The notes beneath the pieces were generated by a model. It was not told the origin of the DNA. It worked only from the letters and a program-made list of their open reading frames with translations, and made no database searches. Position numbers and translations under genes: made by a program. A DNA stretch of 49,101 nt from Gomphosphaeria aponina SAG 52.96 = DSM 107014 (GTDB taxonomy: Bacteria; Cyanobacteriota; Cyanobacteriia; Cyanobacteriales; Gomphosphaeriaceae): contig JADQBC010000004.1 of the NCBI GenBank assembly GCA_016903655.1, positions 1-49,101 on the forward strand, in the 5' to 3' direction. Positions 24,892 through 33,436 of the stretch are shown piece by piece; position 1 is the first letter of the stretch, and every line of letters starts with the position of its first letter.

Positions 24892-25413
24892 CTACAGAAG
24901 ACGATGACCACAACTTGAACAAAAGCGATCGCTTGGACTTACTGCTGCTCCACACCCGGAGCAAAACCGCTTAGTTACATCAGAACCCAACCCTATGCGC
25001 ATTTCCATGTTACCCATACTCATGGACATTGGGTTCATCTTCATAGACATATCTCCCATTTTCATGGGTTGCATGGGTTGCATGGGTTGCATAGGCTGCA
25101 TCCTTGGCATACTGTCTGATTGTTCCAAATGTATTTTGGGGTAACTGCCCAAGTTAGGGCTACCATTAATTATTCCCATACTGCTACCTTGGATTTGAAT
25201 ATGGGTTTCTCCCTGTGTGGTTTTAATTTTTAAGATCACACCGCCTGGTGTTTGGAAAATTTCAGGTAGCTCACTCCAACTACCTGTTTCAAAACCACAA
25301 GTAGATTGTTGTTGTTGTCCCGCACTGATATTTACGCTGGTAATTATTGTTTGAGAAGCCTGATTTTCTAGATAGACTCTTTGACCTGGGCTGATCTCGC
25401 ATACATAAGCCAT
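24892..25413 (-). CDS. Zinc-ribbon protein with Met-rich linker
   Basis: A 173-residue protein. The N-terminal part (1-100) is beta-rich (SPGQRVYLENQASQTIITSV, GSWSELPEIFQTPGGVILKI) and not recognised. Residues 106-141 are a methionine-rich linker with (MQP)4 and MxM motifs (MKMGDMSMKMNPMSMSMGNM). The C terminus is a double-CxxC zinc ribbon (Cys151, 154, 165, 168; RFCSGCG and RFCSSCG). Met-rich segments of this kind can bind Cu(I), but that is inference. ATG 25413 is chosen over a TTG at 25434 because GAGG lies 5 bases before it. The MQP repeats come from a 9-base DNA tandem repeat. Confidence 0.75.
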   Translation of the reverse strand: MAYVCEISPGQRVYLENQASQTIITSVNISAGQQQQSTCGFETGSWSELPEIFQTPGGVILKIKTTQGETHIQIQGSSMGIINGSPNLGSYPKIHLEQSDSMPRMQPMQPMQPMQPMKMGDMSMKMNPMSMSMGNMEMRIGLGSDVTKRFCSGCGAAVSPSDRFCSSCGHRLL

Positions 25414-25484
25414 AATGGCCTCTTCTTTAATCAATATTTGCTCTAATTTTAAAGGTTTTTTTCTGTTTGCGCAACAATCATTAC

Positions 25485-25534
25485 TGTGATACTCATGATT
25501 AAATAAGTACTATAATAAGATTATGGGTGAGGTA
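25485..25534. repeat. Dispersed repeat family B, full copy
   Basis: It runs from TGTGATACTCATGATTAAAT to ATTATGGGTGAGGTA and is the inverse of the copy at 45792-45839. It lies between the zinc-ribbon gene start and the amidase-like gene end and is followed by a TCTACCA tandem repeat. Confidence 0.65.
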
Positions 25535-25542
25535 GTCAACTA

Positions 25543-25570
25543 TCTACCATCTACCATCTACCATCTACCA
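25543..25570. repeat. Heptanucleotide tandem repeat TCTACCA x4
   Basis: Four exact copies of TCTACCA lie just before the 3' end of the amidase-like gene. It is a heptamer like those at 15022 and 26898, but with a different unit. Confidence 0.9.
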
Positions 25571-25575
25571 TATTG

Positions 25576-26895
25576 TTAGAGTAAATTAGCTAATTCATAA
25601 AGTCTTCTGAGCATTGCCATAATTTTATCTCCATAAGTCAAATTTGCTGACCAGCGGCCTGAAAGCTGAGAAATGTGAGGAGCAACACCTCTAGTAACGA
25701 AATCAAAGCGAGGATCAATTACTTCTTGAATTAAAGGTTCTCGACTAGCATAAGCTTTTAAATGTTGAATGTGGGCCCTAACACCAATGGTGCGGCTGGT
25801 AAAAGTAGCAAAAGTAGCACCACCGCCAATTGTTCCTAAACCAGCAAAATTGTTTTGAGAAGGTTTAATTTCTTGTTCAAAGTGCAAAAAATCTGTTTCT
25901 AAACACATTTGACAGAAAGCAATATCATGATTAACTCCTTCAATTGCTGCTTCTTTTTGGTATAATTCTGGTAGATCGGGAAAATTAGCAAAAGCCTTTT
26001 CATTATGATGTTTAAGAAACATAGTAAGTTGTGTAATAGAAGTGTTGCCGTGACCCATAATCCAGCCAAAATCTCGCTGACAGATTGGAAAAATGGAGCG
26101 AAAAAAAACAGTAAAAGTTCGCTCATCCCATTTTACAGAAATATTGTGCTCACGTAAATCAATAGCTTTTACATAAACAATACCTTGGTATTCTACAGGG
26201 CGGATTGAAGGGGATTTGGTAAGATCAATTCCCAGACGATCTGCTAAGTCAATGGTAATATAAGCATTGCCATTAATAAGAAGACCTTGCTCATCATAAT
26301 CGCGCTGATTGATTTTAATTTTAATTGTCTGATAAGTTTTGGCATTGAGGAAATCAGGAGGATGAGCGCTAACTACTTCTTGACTCCAAGCAAGCAACCC
26401 ATCAGCAATTCCCAAAGCCATATTTCTAATAATTTCTTGTTCATCTGGTAAGTTAAGAAAGCCAATTTTCATGACCAAAGAAGGGATAATTAATTGACGA
26501 CAAAAATCTAGTTTTCCGTAAGGAGTTGCCGTATCGGGAAAAAAACCTTCACTTACCATTTGGGGGACACGACGTGAAAGCAAAAGTAAAAGTAATTCAG
26601 CTTGTTTTTGTCGATTTGTGTTGTTAGCAATGTAGAAGATACTGGTTTCCCGAAGATGAGAATTAAGTTCTAAAGCGATATCTTCTGGATGTGAATGGTC
26701 ATTAATCCATTGGATGGAAGCTTGAGAGGTATAATCATCAGGAACAGAGAGGATTTGATAACCACGCGATCGCAATTCAGAAACAATGCGATCGCGCAAC
26801 AAAATAATCTGCATTGCTTGTTTATTTTGATCAACTTTTTCACTCTCTCTTTCTTTCCCAATGTTAGTACAAGCTGCAATAAAAATCCTACTCAT
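25576..26895 (-). CDS. Amidase-like / glucosaminidase cell-wall protein, amidase site degenerate
   Basis: A 439-residue protein. Residues 1-175 follow the fold order of cyanobacterial N-acetylmuramoyl-L-alanine amidases (RDRIVSELRSRGYQILSVPD, IFYIANNTNRQKQAELLL, PDTATPYGKLDFCRQLIIPS). The expected zinc and catalytic residues seem lost: the usual AGHGG is AACTNI, the usual ALEIHAD is ALELNSH, and the catalytic Glu in PSLLMEVGF is Lys143 (PSLVMKIGF). A middle domain (190-275) resembles a copper-amine-oxidase-N-like module (INGNAYITIDLADRLGI). The C-terminal part (about 305-435) is glucosaminidase-like (FCQMCLETDFLHF, NNFAGLGTIGGG, IQHLKAYA). No signal peptide is evident. It is probably a peptidoglycan-binding or lytic protein working through its C-terminal domain. 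Confidence 0.78.
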   Translation of the reverse strand: MSRIFIAACTNIGKERESEKVDQNKQAMQIILLRDRIVSELRSRGYQILSVPDDYTSQASIQWINDHSHPEDIALELNSHLRETSIFYIANNTNRQKQAELLLLLLSRRVPQMVSEGFFPDTATPYGKLDFCRQLIIPSLVMKIGFLNLPDEQEIIRNMALGIADGLLAWSQEVVSAHPPDFLNAKTYQTIKIKINQRDYDEQGLLINGNAYITIDLADRLGIDLTKSPSIRPVEYQGIVYVKAIDLREHNISVKWDERTFTVFFRSIFPICQRDFGWIMGHGNTSITQLTMFLKHHNEKAFANFPDLPELYQKEAAIEGVNHDIAFCQMCLETDFLHFEQEIKPSQNNFAGLGTIGGGATFATFTSRTIGVRAHIQHLKAYASREPLIQEVIDPRFDFVTRGVAPHISQLSGRWSANLTYGDKIMAMLRRLYELANLL

Positions 26896-26897
26896 AT

Positions 26898-26960
26898 GGT
26901 TGATGGTTGATAGTTGATAGTTGATAGTTGATAGTTGATGGTTGATAGTTGATGGTTGAT
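26898..26960. repeat. Heptanucleotide tandem repeat RGTTGAT x9
   Basis: Nine head-to-tail units of GGTTGAT or AGTTGAT. It lies between the divergent amidase-like gene and dnaG, directly before the amidase-like ATG. Isolated units also occur near 27075, 35710 and 29890. Confidence 0.95.
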
Positions 26961-27142
26961 AAGACCTTTTGCGAAAATCGAACCAAAATCAATTTTTATA
27001 TTTATTTCATGTAAAACTCTCCCTACTCCCTTCTCCCTTCTCCCTACTAATAGACTTTTGCAAAAAGTCTATAGTTGATGGTTGCCTTCTGTCTTCTGCC
27101 TTCTGCCGCCTTTGATGCTTGATAAATAATAGATAATAGATA

Positions 27143-29050
27143 ATGGAAACTGCTCACCTGCACCCAGACACGATCGAAGAAGTTAAAGAAAAAGTTGACA
27201 TTGTTGATATAATATCCGACAATGTAGTGCTGCGTAAGCGGGGAAAAGATTATTTTGGTTTGTGTCCCTTTCATAAAGAAAAAACACCGAGTTTTAGCGT
27301 AAGTCCTAGCAAACAACTGTACTATTGTTTTGGATGTGGCACTGGAGGAAGTGCAATTAAATTCCTGATGGAATTGGGGAAACAATCTTTTCAGACAGTG
27401 GTGCTAGATTTAGCGCAAAGGTATCAAATACCCTTAAAAACTTTAGAACCAAAACAGCGGCTTGAACTTGAGCGTCAAATATCCCTACGAGAACAATTGT
27501 ATGAGATTTTGGCACTAACTGCTAGCTTTTATCAACACGCGCTACAACAACCCCAAGGAGAGGGAGCATTAACTTATTTGCAATCTGAACGCAACTTAAG
27601 GAGTGATACAATACAACAATTCCAATTAGGGTATGCACCAGGGGGGTGGGAGACACTTTATCGCTATTTAGTAGAGGAGAAACGCTATTCTGTGGAATTA
27701 GTGGCAGAGGCGGGATTGATTAAAAAACGGAAGTCAGAAGATGGTTATTATGATCAATTCCGCGATCGCCTGATGATTCCCATCTGCGATCATCAGGGAA
27801 GAATTATTGCTTTTGGGAGTAGAACTCTGAGTGAAGAGCAACCAAAATACCTTAATTCTCCAGAAACTCCTCTTTTTAATAAGAGTAAAACATTATTTGC
27901 CCTGAATTTAGCTCGTAATCAGATTATTGAGCAAGATCTCGCAGTAATTGTGGAAGGATATTTTGATGCGATCGCTCTTCATGCCCGCGGCATATCTAAT
28001 GTTGTTGCTTGTTTGGGTACTGCTTTAACCAGTGATCAACTCAAACTGCTCCTCCGTTACACTGACTCTAAACAAGTGGTGTTTAATTTTGATGGAGACA
28101 CTGCTGGTATTAATGCTGCTCAACGAGCAATTGGAGAAATTGAATCTCTAATATTAGCAGGACAAGTACAGTTACGAGTTCTCAACCTCCCCAATAGTAA
28201 AGATGCTGATGAATTTATGCAAGCTCACCCAGATGCGATCGCTCAATATCGTACTCTTTTAGAAACTGCTCCCTTATGGCTAGATTGGCTTATAATTCAA
28301 ACTTTAACAGGTCATAACCTGAAACAGGCAGATGAATTTCAGCACGTAGCCCAAAAGTTAGTTAAATTACTTACCCAAATTGATCATCTCGACCTACGGA
28401 CACATTATCTTGCCAAATCTGCTGAACTTTTGAGTAGAGGAGACGCTCAATACTTTAAAAAAATACAAGAAGATTTGCATACCCAAGTTAACCAAAGAAG
28501 AAAAGGTGGGAGTAAAAAGAATAGTAGTATTTTTTTACTCCCAGAACAAACTCAATTAGAACAAGCTGAAGCTTTACTATTAAGAATTTACCTCCACTTT
28601 CCAGCACAAAGAAATGCCATTTTTAATACCTTAGAAGAAAAAGATTTATTATTTAGTTTATCTCATCATCGTTATTTATGGCGGCAGATCCTTAAATTAG
28701 AGCCATTACCTCCAGAAAAAAATTCAGCTAGTGATATTTTAACCCAATTAGCAAGTCAAGATTTTCCAGAAATGGCTCAAGTGATTCATTTATTTGAGCT
28801 AGATGAAACAACTCAGGGAGACATTGCTCGTCTTCCCTTATTAATGCAAGCAGCGATCGCTTCTCTTGAGCTTGTGTCTTGCGAGAACCATAAGCGTTAT
28901 TGTTATGAACAATGGCAAAAACTTGATTCCCACACTAACTCTGATCAATGGCAATATTACTATCAAGAGTATTTTAACTTCAAACAGCGTATGATTGCCC
29001 TAGAATCACAACGACATTTTACCCTCCTTGATCTCCTCAATTATCATTAG
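27143..29050 (+). CDS. dnaG: DNA primase
   Basis: A 635-residue DnaG that makes RNA primers at the replication fork. The N-terminal CHC2 zinc finger has Cys41, His44, Cys62 and Cys65 (GLCPFHKEKTPSF, YYCFGCGTGG). The RNA-polymerase core with YLNSPETPLFNKSK and the TOPRIM fold with VIVEGYFDAIAL and VFNFDGDTAG carry the catalytic acidic residues. The last 190 residues form the helicase-binding domain. It opens with the family-typical LHPDTIEEVKEKVDIVDIIS. It stands alone, convergent with the glycosyltransferase downstream; the usual macromolecular-synthesis operon partners (rpsU, rpoD) are absent here. Confidence 0.97.
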   Translation: METAHLHPDTIEEVKEKVDIVDIISDNVVLRKRGKDYFGLCPFHKEKTPSFSVSPSKQLYYCFGCGTGGSAIKFLMELGKQSFQTVVLDLAQRYQIPLKTLEPKQRLELERQISLREQLYEILALTASFYQHALQQPQGEGALTYLQSERNLRSDTIQQFQLGYAPGGWETLYRYLVEEKRYSVELVAEAGLIKKRKSEDGYYDQFRDRLMIPICDHQGRIIAFGSRTLSEEQPKYLNSPETPLFNKSKTLFALNLARNQIIEQDLAVIVEGYFDAIALHARGISNVVACLGTALTSDQLKLLLRYTDSKQVVFNFDGDTAGINAAQRAIGEIESLILAGQVQLRVLNLPNSKDADEFMQAHPDAIAQYRTLLETAPLWLDWLIIQTLTGHNLKQADEFQHVAQKLVKLLTQIDHLDLRTHYLAKSAELLSRGDAQYFKKIQEDLHTQVNQRRKGGSKKNSSIFLLPEQTQLEQAEALLLRIYLHFPAQRNAIFNTLEEKDLLFSLSHHRYLWRQILKLEPLPPEKNSASDILTQLASQDFPEMAQVIHLFELDETTQGDIARLPLLMQAAIASLELVSCENHKRYCYEQWQKLDSHTNSDQWQYYYQEYFNFKQRMIALESQRHFTLLDLLNYH

Positions 29051-29072
29051 TGCAGAAGCCAGAAGGCAACCC

Positions 29073-29891
29073 TCAACCATCTTTTTGCTTAATCTCTTCA
29101 ACTTTAAGGAGAATGAGATATTCATAAAAAGCCTGCAAAGTACACCAAGCAAAACCAGGTTTGCCATCAAAAATTCCCCCTAAAACAAAGTACATATAAA
29201 TCCAGCGGAATACAGGACGAAAAGGGAGGCGAAGTGATAAATTTTTCAAAGCTCTTCTTCTGATAACTTCCGACTTACCCAAGAATAAATCCTGCCAATT
29301 AATATCCCCTGTTGCTAATTGTTTAATCGTTTCCATCGCTTCATCACTAGAATAACGATTATGCTTATCAAGCCAACGGCTTAAACCTTTACTACAAGTA
29401 TAATGAGGATAAGTTTGTTGTAAAAAACCAGTCACTCCATCACAGACTTCTCTTTCTGCATGACCATAGTCAGTAAACCAAACTTTTCCCTTGTGAAAAA
29501 GACGCATTTGATAACGAGGATATTGAGTGCTGTAGCGAATCCACTTACCCATAAATATCACTTTTTCAGCCACATAATAACCAACTGCATTAGTAGATTT
29601 TATTGCCCCAAGACATTCCTCAAATAATTCTGGAGTCATTCGCTCATCAGCTTCCAGAATATAAACCCATTCATATTTCGTTGGCATTGTTTTTAGCATC
29701 CAAGTCCGTTGAAGACCATGACTTTCAAACTTATGTTGCACAATACGCACATCATAAATCGAAGCAATTTCAAGAGTGCGGTCTGTACTGAAAGAATCAA
29801 CTACAATTAAATCATCTGACAGCATTGCTGACTCTATACAAGGGCCAATATCTATTTCTTCATTATAAGTGAGAATATAAATTGAAAACAT
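29073..29891 (-). CDS. WaaE-like family 2 glycosyltransferase
   Basis: A 272-residue GT2 enzyme of the WaaE/KdtX type, which adds a sugar to lipopolysaccharide core or a similar glycan. It has SIYILTYNEEIDIGPCIESA, the VDSFSTDRT motif, a LEADER motif at the DxD position, and a C-terminal RLPFRPVFRWIYMYFVLGGI region typical of the group. ATG 29891 is preferred over an upstream ATG at 29936 because the extra 15 codons are translated from a GGATAAT-type heptamer repeat. The promoter region is shared with the divergent DUF1350 gene, which begins 58 bp away. Confidence 0.87.
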   Translation of the reverse strand: MFSIYILTYNEEIDIGPCIESAMLSDDLIVVDSFSTDRTLEIASIYDVRIVQHKFESHGLQRTWMLKTMPTKYEWVYILEADERMTPELFEECLGAIKSTNAVGYYVAEKVIFMGKWIRYSTQYPRYQMRLFHKGKVWFTDYGHAEREVCDGVTGFLQQTYPHYTCSKGLSRWLDKHNRYSSDEAMETIKQLATGDINWQDLFLGKSEVIRRRALKNLSLRLPFRPVFRWIYMYFVLGGIFDGKPGFAWCTLQAFYEYLILLKVEEIKQKDG

Positions 29892-29949
29892 TGTTAATGG
29901 ATAATGGATAATAGATAATGAATTGATCAGGAACAATCAACAATTAACA

Positions 29950-30747
29950 ATGGAATGGCAAGAAATTTCTGGGAGCTGGGTGTTAATTCCCCGACAACCC
30001 ATAGGCGTTGTCCATTTTCTTGGGGGAGCTTTCGTAGCAACTGCACCGCAGATTAGCTATCGCTGGTTATTAGAACAACTAGGAAAAGCAGGATATGTGG
30101 TAATTGCTACCCCATTTATCAATACCTTAGATCATCTGGCGATCGCCCGTTACGTTCTCAATCGCTTTGAAAGCATTCTCGACAGATTACAAGGTAATTC
30201 AATTTTACCAACTCGCTATCTTCCCATTTATGGAATTGGTCATAGTATGGGTTGTAAATTACATCTGCTCATCGGTAGTCTTTTTTCTGTGGAAAGGGCG
30301 GGGAATATCCTAATTTCTTTTAATAATTATCCTGCTAATCGCTCGATTCCCTTTGTCGAGCAGTTAAAAGATGCAATTGAAGTTGAATTTACCCCATCCC
30401 CTCAAGAAACTAGCGAACTCATTACCGAAAATTACCAAATTCGCCGTAATCTTTTAATTCGTTTTAACAACGATGATATTGACCAGACTAATATTTTAAA
30501 CCCAGTTCTGAATACACGCTTCCCCAACATGGTAGTTCAATTAAAACTACCTGGAAATCATCTGACTCCTCTGGGACAGGAATTTAACTGGCAAGTAGGG
30601 GAAATTTTTACACCTTTTGATGCTATTGGTCAATGGGTAAAACAAGGATTTTCCCGCGACTTACAGCAACTCAAACAAGAAATTATTCGCTGGTTAAATC
30701 CCATTAACAATGAACTAAACTGGACTAACTTGGGCCCGATAAAGTAA
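29950..30747 (+). CDS. DUF1350 alpha/beta-hydrolase-like protein
   Basis: A 265-residue member of the DUF1350 family shared by cyanobacteria and plastids. It opens WVLIPRQPIGVVHFLGGAFV, the family hallmark, and has the nucleophile elbow GIGHSMG (Ser99) expected of an alpha/beta-hydrolase. The reaction is unknown. ATG 29950 is preferred over an upstream in-frame start at 29923, since MEWQEISGSW matches the family N terminus. Its last 33 bases overlap the 3' end of the convergent HTH-GrpE-like gene. Confidence 0.85.
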   Translation: MEWQEISGSWVLIPRQPIGVVHFLGGAFVATAPQISYRWLLEQLGKAGYVVIATPFINTLDHLAIARYVLNRFESILDRLQGNSILPTRYLPIYGIGHSMGCKLHLLIGSLFSVERAGNILISFNNYPANRSIPFVEQLKDAIEVEFTPSPQETSELITENYQIRRNLLIRFNNDDIDQTNILNPVLNTRFPNMVVQLKLPGNHLTPLGQEFNWQVGEIFTPFDAIGQWVKQGFSRDLQQLKQEIIRWLNPINNELNWTNLGPIK

Positions 30748-31365
30748 TTTATCGCCTTGACGATAACCTGGATAACGAACCCTAACAGGATCTCCTATTT
30801 GAGCAGATCCTGTTATTAATTGATGGAATTGAGGCGTATAAAGTACCTCTTCACCCACAGAAGCGATCGCTTCTACTCCCCATTCTGCTAACAACTCTGT
30901 CACAGGTTTTACTAAAGGTAATAACCTCACTGCTGGTAACTCATTATTTTTCTCCACTGCTGCTACTGCTGTGGGCCATTGTAACAACCAACTTTCCAAC
31001 TTTTTGATACATTTTCCCTGAAACTCCGCCTCTAAACTTTCCTTTTGTTGTTCCATTTGTGCTTGCAACTGTTGATATTCTTGTTTAATTTCTGCCACTC
31101 CCCTCAAATTTTCATTCCCCATCCCTGCCATTAATTTTGGTTCTAAAATACTCACCAACTTACTCAATGGTAATTTTAAAGCTTGGGAAATAGAAACTAG
31201 AGTTTCCAAGTCCATTTTTGGTAATAAACCTGCTTGCAGTCGATATAATTGCCTTTCCGAAACCCCAGCAATGTTGCTTAATTCTTTTAAACTAGAAATA
31301 CCCACCTGCTCCATTAATTGCCTTAACAGTTGGCTATTTTTGCGGGAGTAATTATTACTTTCCAT
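30715..31365 (-). CDS. HTH (XRE-like) protein with GrpE-like C-terminal domain
   Basis: A 216-residue fusion. Residues 12-75 form a Cro/XRE-type helix-turn-helix (SLKELSNIAGVSERQLYRLQ, then LETLVSISQALKLPLSKLV). Residues 88-118 form a Gln/Glu-rich coiled coil. Residues 120-216 resemble the GrpE nucleotide-exchange domain: LLPLVKPVTELLAEWGVEAI, then VGEEVLYTPQFHQLI and VRVRYPGYRQGDKLLYRAQV, paralleling GrpE's GE-F-P-HEA and GY...R-LRPA-V motifs. It may link DnaK-type chaperone status to gene control, but this is inference. It follows the sulfiredoxin gene by 6 bases, so the two are probably co-transcribed. Confidence 0.8.
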   Translation of the reverse strand: MESNNYSRKNSQLLRQLMEQVGISSLKELSNIAGVSERQLYRLQAGLLPKMDLETLVSISQALKLPLSKLVSILEPKLMAGMGNENLRGVAEIKQEYQQLQAQMEQQKESLEAEFQGKCIKKLESWLLQWPTAVAAVEKNNELPAVRLLPLVKPVTELLAEWGVEAIASVGEEVLYTPQFHQLITGSAQIGDPVRVRYPGYRQGDKLLYRAQVSPV

Positions 31366-31371
31366 ATTGTT

Positions 31372-31635
31372 TTAAGCTAAATGTTTTGCCAAAACCTCTC
31401 GGGGTGCGCGACGCACTCGACACTTAATAGTTTCCTTGCCGAGACGCTGATGGGCTTCATAACGATGACAACCTGAAAAACCATAGTATTGCCCTTCTAT
31501 TTCTAGCACTTCTATAGGTTCTCGCAAACCCTCTTCAGCAATAGATTTCATCAACTCTTCCACTTTTTGTGGGTCTGTTTGTCGAGGTAAAGGACGGCGA
31601 ATTGATCTCAGAAGAATCTCTTTAATTTCAACCAT
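31372..31635 (-). CDS. srx: Sulfiredoxin
   Basis: An 87-residue ParB-fold enzyme that uses ATP to reduce cysteine sulfinic acid in over-oxidised 2-Cys peroxiredoxin. The signature FSGCHRYEAHQRLG holds the catalytic Cys56 in the GCHR loop. The N-terminal RRPLPRQTDPQKVEELMKSI and GLREPIEVLE match the family, and the length is typical of cyanobacterial Srx. AGGA precedes the ATG. It is first in a probable two-gene unit with the HTH-GrpE-like gene. Confidence 0.93.
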   Translation of the reverse strand: MVEIKEILLRSIRRPLPRQTDPQKVEELMKSIAEEGLREPIEVLEIEGQYYGFSGCHRYEAHQRLGKETIKCRVRRAPREVLAKHLA

Positions 31636-32016
31636 TGTTATCCTGTGTTGGGAATGATTACATAATGACTATGATTAGATTATGGGTATTCTAGTAATCT
31701 TGGCTTATCAGTTAACTGTTAAAACCCTGATCCCAAATTTCAAATAATTCAAAAAAATCCAATCTTAACTTTATAAAGTATAGCAATTAGTGCTTTCTGC
31801 AGGTAGCAACTCTTTCAGTTTGTCAATCAGCAGATCACCTCCTTCTGTAGAAGAGCTTAAAAGCTTCATGTTAACTTTTTTTCAAGTTAATGATAAATTT
31901 TGTTGCCAAAAAATCCCTAGAGCAAACCCAGGCTAACTTTTTGTTACAATTGATACAATTAAAATTAAATTCCCTAGTTTTACTATAGAAATAAATAGTA
32001 CTAAAAAACCAAAAAG
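31636..32016. other. 381-bp gap between srx and the Pix-type operon
   Basis: It holds a partial dispersed repeat B (31668-31687), a possible 32-codon gene on the minus strand (31771-31869) and a 12-base match to the 3' end of 16S rRNA (31833-31844). The promoter of the plus-strand signalling operon should lie near its right end, but no clear boxes are seen. Confidence 0.5.
31771..31869 (-). CDS. Possible 32-residue small protein
   Basis: An ATG-to-TAA frame encodes a peptide starting MKLLSSSTEGGDLLIDKLKE and ending PAESTNCYTL. The middle is an amphipathic helix (LLIDKLKELLP). The amino-acid mix is plausible for a real protein, but there is no good Shine-Dalgarno before the ATG, and an internal AAGGAGGTGATC (codons 9-12) is itself a perfect ribosome-binding-site consensus. 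Not recognised. Confidence 0.25.
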   Translation of the reverse strand: MKLLSSSTEGGDLLIDKLKELLPAESTNCYTL

Positions 32017-33216
32017 ATGACCAACGACACTAATTCCATCCTCATCCCGATTAAAAACTTTATAGCACAAAACCAGTCTAAGTTGTTTCAAGTATTGAAG
32101 CAAAGTCAATTGACAGGAACGCTAATCCTGACAGATGCTCAAGGGACAGAAGCAGAATTTTATCTCTATCTTGGTCGAATTTTATACGTTACAGGGGGGA
32201 TTCATCCAGTAAGACGCTTCCGCCGCAACTTAGCCGCTTATCTTCGGCCGACAGCTTTTGAGCTAGCAACAATCCAAAAGGATCTGACAGGAATTACTGC
32301 CGCGGAGTTAGAGTTATGTTGGGAATATCATTTGTTGTGTCTGTGGAGGGAACAGAAGAAAATCAACCATTCTCAAGTGATGAGCATAATTCGGGCTTTA
32401 GTGACAGAGGTTTTGTTTGATCTAAGTGGGCCAAGAAATGTGACATATCAATTCAAGGAAGATAAAGCCTTAGTGTCGAAGCAACTGGTTTTGATTGATC
32501 CAGAAGGAATGATCGTTGAAACTTGGAAAAACTGGCAAGCTTGGCAGGGAAGTAACTTTGCCTATAGTTTTCTCAATAGCGCCCCATTGCTAGGGAAACC
32601 AGAGCGATTGAGCGAAGAGGCTAAATCATTGCGAATTAATCAAGCAATGATTAAAATATTAGATGGCAAACGTACTATTCGGGATCTGGCAGTGCAACTT
32701 AAACGGGATCCCATTGAAGTACTTCGTTTACTAACACCTTACATGAATCTGGGGGCAGTGGAATTAGTAGAAATTCCCGATTTACCTCCGCCCATAACGC
32801 CGCTAAAGCAAAATACCTCACCGCCCATTGTCTCAAGCCAACCTGTGATCGCTTGTGTGGATGATAGCATTCTAATTTGCCATTATTTAGAAAGAATACT
32901 CACAAAAGCAGGCTATGAGTTTGTGGGAATGACTGATTCTTTAATGGCATTATCTATGATTTTAGAACGGAAGCCTGATTTGATTTTTCTTGATCTGAAT
33001 ATGCCAAATGCTAATGGTTACGAAATTTGCCACCAGTTAAGGCAAATACAGGATTTTCGTAATACGCCAATCATTATTTTGACAGGAAAAGAAGGAATTA
33101 TTGACCGAGTTAGAGCTAAAATAGTCGGCTGTTCTGATTTTCTCACTAAACCAGTAGAAGGGAAAACAATCCTCAGCACGATCACTAAACATCTAAAACA
33201 AGGCGCTATTCGTTAG
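32017..33216 (+). CDS. pixG: PATAN-domain response regulator (PixG/PatA type), copy 1
   Basis: A 399-residue regulator. The N-terminal PATAN domain (about 10-250) has the signature FYLYLGRILYVTGGIHPVRR. The C-terminal CheY-like receiver (about 270-395) has ACVDDS at the acidic pocket, the phospho-acceptor Asp in PDLIFLDLNMPN, and the Thr/Lys signature in ILTGKEG and TKPV. PatA/PixG proteins of this layout act in phototaxis, pilus control or heterocyst patterning and have no DNA-binding output. It is the first gene of a five-gene plus-strand cluster. ATG is at 32017. Confidence 0.9.
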   Translation: MTNDTNSILIPIKNFIAQNQSKLFQVLKQSQLTGTLILTDAQGTEAEFYLYLGRILYVTGGIHPVRRFRRNLAAYLRPTAFELATIQKDLTGITAAELELCWEYHLLCLWREQKKINHSQVMSIIRALVTEVLFDLSGPRNVTYQFKEDKALVSKQLVLIDPEGMIVETWKNWQAWQGSNFAYSFLNSAPLLGKPERLSEEAKSLRINQAMIKILDGKRTIRDLAVQLKRDPIEVLRLLTPYMNLGAVELVEIPDLPPPITPLKQNTSPPIVSSQPVIACVDDSILICHYLERILTKAGYEFVGMTDSLMALSMILERKPDLIFLDLNMPNANGYEICHQLRQIQDFRNTPIIILTGKEGIIDRVRAKIVGCSDFLTKPVEGKTILSTITKHLKQGAIR

Positions 33217-33436
33217 ACTATAGACTAGAAAAAAATCTCCTTTGTGTTCCTGGTAGCTACTTGATAAAAATATTAAAATAACGTAAGATATGATTGAGCA
33301 GAAAAGCAAAAAGAGATGCTCTTTCAGAGCGGCTAAGTACAACCAAGAATTGAGGTTGAGCAGAATGTGAGAGCAATCTCTAAGGGATCAAAGCAATTTA
33401 AAGTAGATCAGTTAATTAATATTCTTGAGCGCAAAG

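Noticed and set aside
24791..26960. CRISPR array from the 47-bp and heptamer repeats
   Set aside because: The repeats are directly adjacent with no unique spacers between units, and no cas genes occur in the window.
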